This document shows positions 17,579-26,675 of a stretch of 64,000 nt of DNA, one piece after another. The notes below the pieces were generated by a model, which was given only the letters and a program-made list of their open reading frames with translations, had not been told where the DNA came from and ran no database searches. Numbering within the stretch: the stretch's first letter is position 1; each line of letters begins with the position of its first letter. Both the position numbers and the translations under genes were made by a program. The DNA comes from Phycisphaeraceae bacterium (GTDB lineage Bacteria > Planctomycetota > Phycisphaerae > Phycisphaerales > UBA1924), in the NCBI GenBank assembly GCA_019636555.1, contig JAHBXH010000001.1, positions 3,506,928 through 3,570,927 on the forward strand, read 5' to 3'.

Positions 17579-18694
17579 GTGAAGAAAAGCCCTGACAACC
17601 CCGCATTGTCCTCGATCGCAATACTGGGATTGGGCCAGATGGGTTTGGTATGTGCCGGCGTTCTTTCGGCGGCGGAGCAGTTGCCAGCGGCTCCGGGTCT
17701 GATCCGGCGGCCCGCGAACGTGAGAATCTGGGGTCGGAATCCATCCGAAGGCGCGCAACTTGCGCAGACCCGCACCAGCCCCCGGCTTCACCACTTCAAA
17801 TTGCCCGAACAGGTCAAAGTGTGCCTGACGCTCGAAGACGCACTCCGGGGCACGAACATCGTCGTCGTTGCGATCCCCGTGCAATTCATCCGCCCTGCGC
17901 TCGAACGTGCCGCGCCGCTCCTGCCCGACGATGCCGGGATCATCTCCGTTTCCAAGGGAATCGAAGAAGGCACGCTGCTTCGCCCGTCCGAGATCATCGC
18001 CGATGTGCTTCGAAAGACCGGAAGGGACAATCCGGATCGGAAACCAAGGCCGATCGGCTGTCTCTCCGGTCCGACCATCGCAGCGGAACTTGCGCTCTGT
18101 CTGCCCGCAGCGATGGTCGCCGCAAGCGACGACCCGGTGTTTGCATGCCAAATTCAATCCCTTTTTTCCGTTTCATGGCTGCGCGTGTACACCAGCAGCG
18201 ACTTGCTGGGAATCGAGCTGGCGGGAGCCGTCAAGAACGTCATCGCGATCGCGGCAGGTGTGCTCGACGGGCTCAAGGCGGGCAACAACGCCAAGAGCGC
18301 CCTGCTCTCGCGAGGCATGGCCGAAATCGCCCGCCTCGGCGCCGCCATGGGCGCCTCAACGCAGACATTTGCCGGCATCGCCGGCATGGGCGACCTCGCC
18401 ACGAGTTGCTTCAGCCCGGAAGGCAGGAACCGGTCATGCGGCGAAGCGATCGGCCGCGGAGCAAACGTCGAGAAGTATCTCGCCGAATCGCCCTTCGTCG
18501 TCGAAGGTGTCGCCACGACCCGTGCTGTTTTGCAGCTTGCCGCCAAATATCGGGTCGAAGTTCCGATAACTCGTGCGGTTCATGCGGTTCTGTTCGAGAA
18601 GGTCGATCCGCTGGCCGCTATCGGGTCGCTCATGTCCAGGGCTGCCCGTCCCGAGCGGGACGACGAGCCTCACCGTGACCTGTTTGTTTCCTAA
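17579..18694 (+). CDS. gpsA: NAD(P)-dependent glycerol-3-phosphate dehydrogenase
   Basis: Reduces dihydroxyacetone phosphate to sn-glycerol-3-phosphate, the backbone for phospholipids. The 371-aa product has an N-terminal Rossmann GLGQMG motif, VSKGIEEGTLLRPSE, the CLSGPTIAAEL segment, and the catalytic-lysine region ELAGAVKNVIAIAAG, followed by GMGDLATSC. An insertion after the first beta strand (AAEQLPAAPGLIRRPANVR) makes it longer than the usual 330-340 aa. It starts at GTG with a poor ribosome-binding site. A 250-bp gap separates it from the CTERM genes, in which I see no feature. Confidence 0.93.
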   Translation: MKKSPDNPALSSIAILGLGQMGLVCAGVLSAAEQLPAAPGLIRRPANVRIWGRNPSEGAQLAQTRTSPRLHHFKLPEQVKVCLTLEDALRGTNIVVVAIPVQFIRPALERAAPLLPDDAGIISVSKGIEEGTLLRPSEIIADVLRKTGRDNPDRKPRPIGCLSGPTIAAELALCLPAAMVAASDDPVFACQIQSLFSVSWLRVYTSSDLLGIELAGAVKNVIAIAAGVLDGLKAGNNAKSALLSRGMAEIARLGAAMGASTQTFAGIAGMGDLATSCFSPEGRNRSCGEAIGRGANVEKYLAESPFVVEGVATTRAVLQLAAKYRVEVPITRAVHAVLFEKVDPLAAIGSLMSRAARPERDDEPHRDLFVS

Positions 18695-18944
18695 GGGCTC
18701 TGCGACTCAGCAAATTACCGAAACGAGCCCCAAGCGAAGGTACTCCCTTGACAGCCACCCGGTTTCTCGGGAAACTGACCGAGTCCGGCGCGGGCCGGGG
18801 TTCGTGGGCGCGGCCGTTTCCAATCCAGTCCAGAGCGCGCTCAGGAGAGGGGCGGGGCACGAAGCACCGCCGATTCCAGTTTCTGCCTTCGCAATCTCCG
18901 GGAAGATTGCCGGGCGCTGCACATTGATCAATAGGAGATCGGCG

Positions 18945-19712
18945 ATGTCTCGAGTTTTCAACGTTGCGTGCGCGACTTTCGCGCTTGTTGCTGGAAGTGC
19001 TTCTTCGCTCGCCGCCCTTCAGGGCATCGTCGATCGCGAGATCAAATGCCACGGCGAGCTGCTCGCCACCATCAATTTCGCCAAGCCGACGCTTTATTCG
19101 AACGGCGCAGTCGGCGGGATCACAGTCACAGGCAACGCCACCAAGACGGCCAACTTCGCCGGCGAGATGCGCTGGCTCCAGATGATCAAAACGAATCAAC
19201 CAATCAACACCAACACTCCGGCGGGCACGCCCTACTTCGATCCGGGCGAACTCGACCCGAAAGGCAATGACTTTCCGTTCTATTGGAACGAGAATCTCAA
19301 GGGGCGCGACGGCAACAACTACCCCGGCCTGTGGGTGCAGAATCAGTTCTCGAACGGCGGCAACACGCTCGCCTTCTCTGATCAACCCAAACGCGAATGG
19401 ACCGGCGCCGCCATCGACTGGACCGCCGAACTCAGCCTGGTTTGCTGGAACAAACTCACCAACGAGATCGGGGTTCTGTGGACGGGCAGCTACGGATTCA
19501 CTATCACCGCCGGTGGTTTGCTGACGATCGACGGGATCAACGAGATCGCAGTCGGCGGCACTTATCTGACTCAGGCCGCGATCGATCAGCGCTTCGGTGA
19601 CATTTACACCGTCAGCACCGATTGCGAACACTGCCTTGTTCCGGCTCCGGGTGCGGCGGGTGCTCTCGCCTTCGCCGGAATCCTGGCAACAGGCCGTCGC
19701 CGCCGAAATTGA
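18945..19712 (+). CDS. Secreted protein with VPAPG...RRRR C-terminal sorting signal (paralogue family 1, copy A)
   Basis: 255 aa; signal peptide MSRVFNVACATFALVAGSAS, a central domain without a recognised family, and a C-terminal tail of CTERM type: a CxxC pair just before LVPAPG, a short hydrophobic helix, then RRRRN. Such tails are read by exosortase-type enzymes in Gram-negative bacteria; no exosortase gene is in this window. Shared blocks with the next gene include a DREIKCHGELLATIN-type opening, QPINTNTPAGTPYFDPGE, PFYWNENL and STDC. Start supported by AGGAGA. The two genes are a tandem duplication. The binding target is unknown; surface display is inferred. Confidence 0.8.
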   Translation: MSRVFNVACATFALVAGSASSLAALQGIVDREIKCHGELLATINFAKPTLYSNGAVGGITVTGNATKTANFAGEMRWLQMIKTNQPINTNTPAGTPYFDPGELDPKGNDFPFYWNENLKGRDGNNYPGLWVQNQFSNGGNTLAFSDQPKREWTGAAIDWTAELSLVCWNKLTNEIGVLWTGSYGFTITAGGLLTIDGINEIAVGGTYLTQAAIDQRFGDIYTVSTDCEHCLVPAPGAAGALAFAGILATGRRRRN

Positions 19713-19751
19713 GAGAACGAGAAGCGACCGGCCGATGACCGAAGTCGAACA

Positions 19752-19781
19752 GGGGCGATCGCGACCGGCGGTCGCCCCTTT
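19752..19781 (+). terminator. Probable terminator after CTERM copy A
   Basis: GGGGCGA (19752-19758) pairs with TCGCCCC (19772-19778), with an inner CGC/GCG pairing inside the loop, followed by TTT. It lies about 40 bp after the stop of copy A and before copy B, so the two paralogues may be separately transcribed. Confidence 0.55.
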
Positions 19782-19837
19782 CCGATTGCCGAGTGAATTC
19801 ATATCCCGACACGTGTGCTTGCCCGCGAGACATTCGG

Positions 19838-20614
19838 ATGAAAACATCTATCGCTCTGCTGCTCGTTTCTTTCTCGGTCGGCGTTGCCTGCCCGTCACCC
19901 GGCGCCGAAGACACAAAGGAAATCAAGAACAAAGAGATCAAGTGCGACGGAAAACTCCTCGCCACGATCAATCTCGCGTTCCCGATTCCCTATCGCGATG
20001 ACGATCTCAAGGCCAAGGGCGTCTCCGTCAGCGGTGGCGCCGTCGCCACCAACATGCTCAAAGGCGAGCTTCAGTGGATCCAACTGATCAAGACAACCAA
20101 GCCGATCAACACCGACACGCCCGCGGGCACACCCTATTTCGACCCCGGCGAGACGGATCCAAAGGGCGTCGACTACCCGTTCTATTGGAACTACACGCTG
20201 AAAGCACGCGACGGAAACGAGTACCCGAATCTCTTCTACAAGACGCATCAAACCGACGGCGGGCTCGGCCTGCGGTTCGAAGACAAGCCCACGCGCGAGT
20301 ACCTTCGCGGCGCCGTTGATTGGCTTGCGGAACTCTCGCTCGTGTGCTTCATCGCGCCCGGCAAGATCGGCGTGCTTTGGAGCGGCACCTACGGCTTCAA
20401 CATCGACAAGGACGGAAACAACGTCGTCAACGGCTGGGATGAACTTGCCGGTCCGCAGTGGCTCACACAGGCCGCGCTCGACGCCCGGTACGGCAAAGGA
20501 AAATACTCGCTCAGTACCGACTGCACGGACTGCCTGGTGCCCGCGCCCACCTGCCTGGCAGTCGTCGGCTTCGGTGCGGTATTCGCCGCTCGCAGGCGGC
20601 GTGCCGCGGCCTAA
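19838..20614 (+). CDS. Secreted protein with VPAP...RRRR C-terminal sorting signal (paralogue family 1, copy B)
   Basis: 258 aa with signal peptide MKTSIALLLVSFSVGVACPS and the same architecture as the preceding gene. Aligned blocks include the NKEIKCDGKLLATIN opening, KPINTDTPAGTPYFDPGE, YPFYWNYTL, DWLAELSLVCF and the terminal STDCTDC before LVPAP and ARRRRAAA. The tail is less canonical than copy A: the Gly after VPAP is replaced by Thr, and three extra Ala follow the Arg cluster. The start at 19838 gives a signal peptide at the N-terminus, whereas an upstream in-frame ATG does not. Function unknown; it is the product of a local duplication that has since diverged. Confidence 0.78.
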   Translation: MKTSIALLLVSFSVGVACPSPGAEDTKEIKNKEIKCDGKLLATINLAFPIPYRDDDLKAKGVSVSGGAVATNMLKGELQWIQLIKTTKPINTDTPAGTPYFDPGETDPKGVDYPFYWNYTLKARDGNEYPNLFYKTHQTDGGLGLRFEDKPTREYLRGAVDWLAELSLVCFIAPGKIGVLWSGTYGFNIDKDGNNVVNGWDELAGPQWLTQAALDARYGKGKYSLSTDCTDCLVPAPTCLAVVGFGAVFAARRRRAAA

Positions 20615-20641
20615 TGACAGTCGCGAACACCGGGAGGCCCC

Positions 20642-21163
20642 ATGATTCTCTTGGGTCGAACGACTCTCGCGGTGTTCGCCCTCGCCACGCTTGCGGCGTG
20701 CGAAAAGCAGCAAGAGAAAACAACGACGCAGTTGTCGAAACAATCAGCTTCACCGGGCACGATCGCGCCGGACTCAACGATGCAGACCCCTTCCGCCATC
20801 ATCGTCGCCTGGGTGGGCCCGAGCGATCGACCTTCGCCGCCGATCGTGCTGTGGACCGATGCCGCCGCACTCAAATCATCGTCGGACTGGCTCTCCAAGC
20901 GCGGCCTCGCGCCGATCGGTGTCACCTCGGTTGAATCCAAAGCCGACGCGCTGGCATGCGTCGGAAAATCAGTCCCCGCGCAATCCGCTGGCCGAAGCCT
21001 CGTGGAGGTCACGGCATGGCGCGACGGCTCGGCTCCGGCTCCGATCGTGATGGATGGACCGGCGGCAATCACTTTTCTTGATGCCGCGATTGGGTGTGTC
21101 AACGAGAACGCCGCGGGATACCTGAAATCAATCAAAACCCTGGTGAAGAATGCCGGCGGATAG
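20642..21163 (+). CDS. Hypothetical lipoprotein
   Basis: 173 aa. Signal sequence MILLGRTTLAVFALATLAAC contains a lipobox (LAAC, Cys20), followed by a hydrophilic linker and a globular part (about residues 50-170) with IIVAWVGPSDRPSPPIVLWT near its start and two later Cys residues. No recognised domain. A GGGAGG lies close upstream of the start. It lies 27 bp after the second CTERM gene on the same strand, so joint transcription is likely. The 174-bp gap to the next gene holds one hairpin (CGGGGC/GCCCCG near 21274-21292) without a T tract. Confidence 0.68.
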   Translation: MILLGRTTLAVFALATLAACEKQQEKTTTQLSKQSASPGTIAPDSTMQTPSAIIVAWVGPSDRPSPPIVLWTDAAALKSSSDWLSKRGLAPIGVTSVESKADALACVGKSVPAQSAGRSLVEVTAWRDGSAPAPIVMDGPAAITFLDAAIGCVNENAAGYLKSIKTLVKNAGG

Positions 21164-21337
21164 TCCCCGAGCAACTCAACTGCAATCCGCCCACTCAAGC
21201 TCGACCAACGACTCCGCCCCGGACGTATCCGAAGAGTGTTTCGATCTCGGGTACCGCTGCAAGCCGCTGCTTTCGGGGCTGATCTTGCCCCGTGAATAGG
21301 GCTTGGGGCCGCGGCCGAAATCCGCTACGCTTCTTGG

Positions 21338-22381
21338 GTGCGAAATCTACCAGTACTCTTTGCGTGTGCCGCCTTTATCGCATCCCCCGTCTTCGCGTGG
21401 GACGCGTTCGGACATCGCGCGATTACCCGCGTCGGAATCGAACGATTCAAAGAGAAAGTCGCCGATTCCGATGCCGCCTGGATCGCGGAAACCGATTGGT
21501 CGATCAGGATCGCCGATCTTGCCACGATGCCCGATCGCTGGCGCAACATCAAGAATCCCTTCCTCGCTCACATCAACAACCCGGATCACTACCTTGATGT
21601 CGAGGATCTGACCGATCTGGGTCTGACGCTTCAAACGATCGAGCCTCTGCGTCACGAATTCGCGGTGCAGCTTCGCCTGGCCCGCGAGGCGCACCCCGGC
21701 GCGGGACGCCAGCCGAATCCCAGATTCGATGCTGCAAAGACCGACGCCTACCCCGGCTTTCTCCCGCAGGCAATCTGCGAGAACTACGCGAAGCTCCAAT
21801 CAAACTTCAAGACTCTGCGAACGCTCGAGAAAATCAACGACCCGGCGCGCCACAACGAGATCGAAGCGGTGCGCATGGCGATCGCGGTTTCGATGGGCGC
21901 GCTGAGCCACTTTGTCGGCGACTGCGCCCAGCCGCTCCACACCACCCGCCATCACCACGGCTGGGTCGGCGACAATCCGAATGCCTACACGACAAAGAAA
22001 GAAATCCACGCTCAGATCGACGCCGACACGCTCACCAAGCACAAACTGAATGAAGCCTCGATCCGCGCCGAACTCAAAGCGTCGCCGCCCAAAATCAACA
22101 CGCCCGACCCGGTGAATCCGTGGCCCGCCGTGATCCTGCAGATCGAGCGCTCACACGCGCAGGTCGAGCCGCTTTACAAGCTCGAACAAAACGGAGATCT
22201 GTGGCGTGCGCCGGGCGCGGAGTTCATCACCGATCGGCTCGCCGACGGCGCATCTTTCCTCGCCGAACTCTACGTCGCCGCTTGGCAATCCGCGGCACCC
22301 AGCGACGACGACGTGGCGATTTTCATCAAGTACGACGGCTTTGTCGCCCCGAGTCCGATCACCGAACCGGCGACCCGGTAG
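21338..22381 (+). CDS. Secreted S1/P1-type nuclease (zinc-dependent)
   Basis: 347 aa, GTG start. The signal peptide ends SPVFA, leaving Trp at the mature N-terminus (WDAFGHRAI), which in S1/P1 nucleases and the related zinc phospholipase C family ligates zinc through its amino group. Further metal-ligand motifs are the Asp/His residues in INNPDHYLDVEDL, SHFVGDCAQPLHTTRHHHGW with the H-x3-D and PLH elements, and His/Asp residues downstream. It should act outside the cytoplasm, degrading single-stranded nucleic acids or nucleotides, possibly for phosphate scavenging. Phospholipase C activity is the alternative. Confidence 0.8.
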   Translation: MRNLPVLFACAAFIASPVFAWDAFGHRAITRVGIERFKEKVADSDAAWIAETDWSIRIADLATMPDRWRNIKNPFLAHINNPDHYLDVEDLTDLGLTLQTIEPLRHEFAVQLRLAREAHPGAGRQPNPRFDAAKTDAYPGFLPQAICENYAKLQSNFKTLRTLEKINDPARHNEIEAVRMAIAVSMGALSHFVGDCAQPLHTTRHHHGWVGDNPNAYTTKKEIHAQIDADTLTKHKLNEASIRAELKASPPKINTPDPVNPWPAVILQIERSHAQVEPLYKLEQNGDLWRAPGAEFITDRLADGASFLAELYVAAWQSAAPSDDDVAIFIKYDGFVAPSPITEPATR

Positions 22382-22400
22382 GCGCCGGTAAACTCCCCCG

Positions 22401-22928
22401 ATGCTCACGATCACAACGATTGAAGCGGTGGCCCGCATCGGTGCCGCACTCGGCCTCGGCGCTGTCATCGGATTGGAACGCCAGTTCGGCAAGCATCCCG
22501 CGGGTTTTCGCACGATGACGCTTATTTCAATCGGGTCCGCCGCGTTCACGCTGCTCGTCATCGAAGTGGGCGCGGGAGCGAGCGGGATGCGCAGCGATTC
22601 CGCGGCACAGGCGACGAGCCGCGTCCTGCAAGGCCTGACGACTGGGATCGGCTTTCTCGGCGCCGGAACAATCGTGCGCGCCGACAAGGGAGTTCACGGC
22701 CTCACGACCGCCGCCGCGGTATGGTGCGTCGCCGCGATCGGGGCTGCCTGCGGTCTTGGCGAGATTCTTCTCGCGTCCATCGTGACCGGCGCCGCGCTCA
22801 TCGCGCTGGTGGTTATGAAATTGCTCGAACGCCCGCTGCACTTGATCGGCCCGGCGAACAAGGACTCGGACGCACCGCATATGACCGGCGCGAGCGCACC
22901 GGGATCCGGAATTGGCAATCGGGCTTAG
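22401..22928 (+). CDS. MgtC/SapB family membrane protein
   Basis: 175 aa with four to five hydrophobic segments. The family signature is near the N-terminus: LGLGAVIGLERQFGKHPAGF followed by RTMTLISIGSAAFTL, then GIGFLGAGTIVRADKGVHGL and TTAAAVWCVAAIGAACG. MgtC proteins modulate F-type ATP synthase and survival in low Mg2+ in some pathogens; many short homologues like this one have no assigned role. It lies 19 bp after the nuclease gene. Its TAG stop overlaps the TAA stop of the convergent dnaB gene within four bases (22925-22928). Confidence 0.88.
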   Translation: MLTITTIEAVARIGAALGLGAVIGLERQFGKHPAGFRTMTLISIGSAAFTLLVIEVGAGASGMRSDSAAQATSRVLQGLTTGIGFLGAGTIVRADKGVHGLTTAAAVWCVAAIGAACGLGEILLASIVTGAALIALVVMKLLERPLHLIGPANKDSDAPHMTGASAPGSGIGNRA

Positions 22929-24634
22929 AACGGAACGCCGCCCACCGAATCGTCGCCTTCGTCCGCAGCGACTTCGGCCTCTCGCTCCGGACCGCCGCCG
23001 TCGCGATGGCTCTCGATCGGCCCCGTCTTTCGCCCCGGAGCAAAGGCCGAGCGCGGCGCGGCCTCGACAAATCCTGCCGCGGCAGAAACCGATTCGTATC
23101 CACCGGATGGCGGACCGGAATCAAAGCCACCTGCGAATTCCGGTGGTGGCTGCACGCCGGCGCCCGCGTAGTTGCGGAACCGCGTCGTCGTCGAATCCCA
23201 CGTCAGACGCACGACGCCGGTCGGTCCGTTACGTTGCTTCGCGATGATCAGCTCGGCGACGCCCACCTTGTCCGGATTGTCGAGCGCCCAATCCGGATTC
23301 TGCGTGTGGTAATAGTCCTCGCGGTGCAGCAGGATCACGACGTCGGCGTCCTGTTCGATCGAACCCGATTCGCGCAGGTCGCTCATGCGGGGCTTGTTGC
23401 CCTCACGCTGCTCGCTGGCGCGGTTCAACTGCGACAGACAAATCACCGGTACGTTCAATTCGCGCGCGAGCGCCTTGATATTCCGGCTGATCGCCGAGAC
23501 CTCCACCTGGCGGCTCTCTCGTGCAGCGCCCGGCGACGTGAGCAACTGCAAGTAGTCGATCATGATCGCCTTCACGCCGTGCTGCGCCACCAATCGCCGG
23601 GCACGCGCACGCAGCGCGAGCACCGTCATGTTCGGCGTATCGTCGACATAGAGCGGCGCCTTCGCCAGTTCATCACAAGCCGACAGCAGCTTGCGATACT
23701 CGCGATCGTTCAATTTGTGGCCACCGCGAAGATTCTGAGAAGGGATTCCGGAGCGCGCCGAGATCAATCGCTGCGTCACCGCGCTCTTCGACATTTCAAG
23801 ACTGAACAAGGCGACCGGATTCGGGGCCGCCGAATACCCGCCCGATGAAACCCCGACGGCCATCTGCTCCGCGATGTTGAGCGCGAGCGCCGTTTTGCCC
23901 ATGCTGGGACGCGCCGCGACGATGACCATTTCGCCGGGCTGCATCCCGCGCAGGAGATCATCGAGATCGATGTAACCGGTCGGCACGCCGCTGATGCCCT
24001 TGCCTTCCTGGCTCTCGATCCGATCGATTTCAAGCTGGAGCAAGTCCTTCAGCAACTGCGGATCCGCGAGCTGCTGCTGCTGCGCGATCTCGAAAACCGC
24101 CATCTCGGCCTTGTCGAGCACCTCTCGCGCGCCGTCCGGCCCGAGTTCGCCGGTGTGATACGCGTCGTACAAAATCGTCCCGGCGGCATCGATCAATTTC
24201 CGCAGCTTGGCCTTTTCCGCGACGATCCGGGCGTAGTGCGGCGCATTCACCGCGCTCGGAACGCTCTCGGCGAGCTTCACCAGATAGTCCGCGCCGCCGA
24301 CGTTCTCGAGCTGGCCCTTGTCCTTGATCGATTCGACAATCTGAACGAGGTCACCGGAGTTGAACCGGTCGTACACCTCGACGATCGAGCGAAAAATCGT
24401 CGCGTGCGCCTCGGCGTAAAACTCCTCGGGCTTCCGCACCACCGCGAGCACATCGCTCAGCATCCGCGGGTCGAGAAGCACCGAACCGAGCAGGCTCATT
24501 TCCGCTTCGAGAGAGTGCGGAGGAAGGCGATCGAACAGCTTTTCCGTTGAGACCGGGGGCCGGCGCTCCCGCCACGGCTTGCCGCCGCCCCCCACACTCC
24601 CCCCGCCGCCTTCTTGTCCCTCGAAGCTGCTCAT
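22925..24634 (-). CDS. dnaB: Replicative DNA helicase DnaB with extended N- and C-terminal tails
   Basis: Hexameric 5'-3' helicase at the replication fork. The 569-aa product has the DnaB_N domain (LPPHSLEAEMSLLGSVLLD), the RecA-like core with Walker A ARPSMGKTALALNIAEQMA near residue 240, Walker B IMIDYLQLL, and the ICLSQLNRASEQREGNKPR arginine-finger region. Compared with the usual 440-470 aa it has a Gly-rich N-terminal lead (about 40 aa) and a 90-aa low-complexity C-terminal tail ending in acidic residues plus VPF. The start was chosen at MSSFEGQEGGG. It is convergent with the MgtC-like gene. Confidence 0.95.
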   Translation of the reverse strand: MSSFEGQEGGGGSVGGGGKPWRERRPPVSTEKLFDRLPPHSLEAEMSLLGSVLLDPRMLSDVLAVVRKPEEFYAEAHATIFRSIVEVYDRFNSGDLVQIVESIKDKGQLENVGGADYLVKLAESVPSAVNAPHYARIVAEKAKLRKLIDAAGTILYDAYHTGELGPDGAREVLDKAEMAVFEIAQQQQLADPQLLKDLLQLEIDRIESQEGKGISGVPTGYIDLDDLLRGMQPGEMVIVAARPSMGKTALALNIAEQMAVGVSSGGYSAAPNPVALFSLEMSKSAVTQRLISARSGIPSQNLRGGHKLNDREYRKLLSACDELAKAPLYVDDTPNMTVLALRARARRLVAQHGVKAIMIDYLQLLTSPGAARESRQVEVSAISRNIKALARELNVPVICLSQLNRASEQREGNKPRMSDLRESGSIEQDADVVILLHREDYYHTQNPDWALDNPDKVGVAELIIAKQRNGPTGVVRLTWDSTTTRFRNYAGAGVQPPPEFAGGFDSGPPSGGYESVSAAAGFVEAAPRSAFAPGRKTGPIESHRDGGGPEREAEVAADEGDDSVGGVPF

Positions 24635-24739
24635 CGCCAGCACCGTAGCCCGCCATTCCGACGACTTGTACCAAGCGACAATCAATCCCCAGCAGTGTGC
24701 ATAATTCGTCCCCCGTCCGCCCGCCGCTAGAGTTGGGAA

Positions 24740-25450
24740 ATGTCAGAGCCCATCGATATCGCGGCGATTTTTTCTCCCCATAACACCCTGCCCGATAGTC
24801 TGCCGGCAGACCCCTGGCCGCTTTTTCGTGCCTGGTTCGACGATGCCGTCGCCAACAAGGTCACACCGAATCCAAACGCCTTTACGCTCGCGTGCCTCGA
24901 CGAAGGCGGGGCGCTCACCGCCCGCATCGTGCTCTGCAAGAAAATCCTCGATCAGGGCGCGATCGTTTTTCATACGAATTACAACAGCCGCAAGGGCCGG
25001 GGCTTGACCAAGCACCCGCGGGCCGCGGCGGTCTTTCACTGGGACGCGCTGGAAAAACAGGTCCGCATCGAAGGACCGGTGGTGAAGAGTCCTGCGGAAG
25101 AGAGCGACGCGTATTTCAAGACCCGCGGCTGGGAAAACCGTCTCGGTGCATGGGCGAGCGATCAAAGCCAGCCGATCGCCTCGCGCGAAGAACTCTTGTT
25201 TCAGATCGCTGGTGTCATGGAAAAGCTTGGGATTTCCATCAAAGACATCATGGACAAGGGCGATGCAGTCGAGATCCCACGCCCTCCTCACTGGGGCGGA
25301 TGGCGGCTCTGGGCGGAACGCGTCGAATTGTGGCTAGGCGGACCCGGAAGAGTGCATGATCGTGCGGAATGGACTCGCACGATCGAGCCCTCGGACATTC
25401 CCGCGGAATTCCGCTGCGGCAAGTGGAAATCAACTCGCTTGCAACCCTGA
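24740..25450 (+). CDS. pdxH: Pyridoxamine 5'-phosphate oxidase
   Basis: FMN-dependent oxidation of PNP/PMP to pyridoxal 5'-phosphate, the last step of vitamin B6 synthesis and salvage. The 236-aa product carries the family's FMN-binding pattern: ARIVLCKKI, HTNYNSRKGRGLTKHPRAAA, VFHWDALEKQVRIEG, YFKTRGWENRLGAWASDQSQ, and the C-terminal PHWGGWRLW followed by a terminal RLQP like the canonical W..RLxP ending. Length is close to the usual 210-230 aa. It is divergent from dnaB and convergent with rlmN (10 bp apart). The B6 product would serve PLP enzymes elsewhere; none is adjacent. Confidence 0.95.
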   Translation: MSEPIDIAAIFSPHNTLPDSLPADPWPLFRAWFDDAVANKVTPNPNAFTLACLDEGGALTARIVLCKKILDQGAIVFHTNYNSRKGRGLTKHPRAAAVFHWDALEKQVRIEGPVVKSPAEESDAYFKTRGWENRLGAWASDQSQPIASREELLFQIAGVMEKLGISIKDIMDKGDAVEIPRPPHWGGWRLWAERVELWLGGPGRVHDRAEWTRTIEPSDIPAEFRCGKWKSTRLQP

Positions 25451-25459
25451 CGCGGGGCG

Positions 25460-26635
25460 TTAGCGCGACACCGAAAGGTCCACGAGTTTTCGCTGGCGGA
25501 TGTGCTCGCTCCCCAGTTGACCGCAAGCGCCCATCAGGTCGCGCCCCTTGGTGCGCCGGCGCTTGGCGTACACACCGAGTTCGATCAATCGCGCGAGGAA
25601 CCGATCAACGTTCTCTTCCGTCGGAGCCGGCCACGGAGAAACGCGGCGCGGGTTGTACGGAATGAGATTGAGCAGCGTGCGCGGCGTGCTCGCGTTCTTC
25701 CGCGCGCGATAGTCGCTGTTAATCGGCGCCAGAAACTTGGCGATCCGCGTCGCATCGTCGTCGCTGTCGTTCACCCCGGGGATCAGCACGTATTCAACGC
25801 ACAGCTTGCCGCCGCCATAGACCGGGAAGCCGATCAGCGCTTTCTGAAGTTCCGAAAGATTCCAGCGCCGGTTGATCGGCATGATTTCCGAGCGAATGTC
25901 GTCCGACGCGGCGTTGAGCGATATCGCGAGGTTTAGCCGGTGCCAGCCGTCCTTGCGAATGTGATCGGCCAGGCGCGCGATGCCGTCGACGCGACCGACT
26001 GTCGAGATCGTGATCTTGGAAATCGGAATCGACGGCCCACGATGATCGCGCAGCACGTCGATCGCTCCCAGCACGTTGTCGAGATTGTCCATGGGCTCTC
26101 CCATGCCCATGAACACGATGTTGCGCACCGGTCCTTCCAGACCCTGAGGAGTGACGACCGGTTCGGGGATGTCCGCGTGCTTCAACAAATGCGTCGCGGC
26201 GTACCACTGCTGCACGATCTCCGCGACCGAAAGCGACCGGATAAGCCCCATCTGTGCCGTCTCACAGAATGTGCAACCCATCGCGCACCCGACCTGAGAA
26301 GAAACACAAAGCGTGTAGGTGCGCACACGCCGCTTGCCGATCATCGGAATGAGCACGCTCTCCGTCCGCAACATCTCGACTTGCCCCGCGAGCTTCGACT
26401 CCGAAGCGGGCACTTCCTGCGTGAACTTGAAGATTCTGCCTTCCGCCCCTTCGTCGATCACGACGCTCGCGATCCGCGCAACCTCGCCACCGGCCGCCTC
26501 GCCCCGCCAGAAGAACGATCGATACTGCTCCAGTGCGCCCGGACGCGCCGTGCCGTGTTCCTTTGCACGCAACACGAACGACTCGGCGGCGTGGCCGAGC
26601 GGACAGGGCCTTGATTTCTCGGAAGTATCAGACAC
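25460..26635 (-). CDS. rlmN: Dual-specificity 23S rRNA/tRNA adenine C2-methyltransferase (radical SAM)
   Basis: Methylates A2503 of 23S rRNA and A37 of some tRNAs. The 391-aa product has the radical-SAM cluster motif CxxxCxxC at residues 117-124 (QVGCAMGCTFCET), GMGEPMDNLDNV, the SLNAASDDIRSEIMPINRRW block, YVLIPGVNDSDDDA, and the C-terminal GACGQL with the second catalytic Cys that carries the methyl intermediate. I placed the start at GTG 26635, 41 bp after the upstream glycosyltransferase gene ends; a longer frame would run into that gene. The ribosome-binding site is weak. Cfr-type C8 methylation is unlikely given overall similarity to RlmN, but I cannot exclude it. Confidence 0.9.
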   Translation of the reverse strand: MSDTSEKSRPCPLGHAAESFVLRAKEHGTARPGALEQYRSFFWRGEAAGGEVARIASVVIDEGAEGRIFKFTQEVPASESKLAGQVEMLRTESVLIPMIGKRRVRTYTLCVSSQVGCAMGCTFCETAQMGLIRSLSVAEIVQQWYAATHLLKHADIPEPVVTPQGLEGPVRNIVFMGMGEPMDNLDNVLGAIDVLRDHRGPSIPISKITISTVGRVDGIARLADHIRKDGWHRLNLAISLNAASDDIRSEIMPINRRWNLSELQKALIGFPVYGGGKLCVEYVLIPGVNDSDDDATRIAKFLAPINSDYRARKNASTPRTLLNLIPYNPRRVSPWPAPTEENVDRFLARLIELGVYAKRRRTKGRDLMGACGQLGSEHIRQRKLVDLSVSR

Positions 26636-26675
26636 GACGAAGTTTATCGCTCTTCTTCGTGCCGGAGGATGAGCG

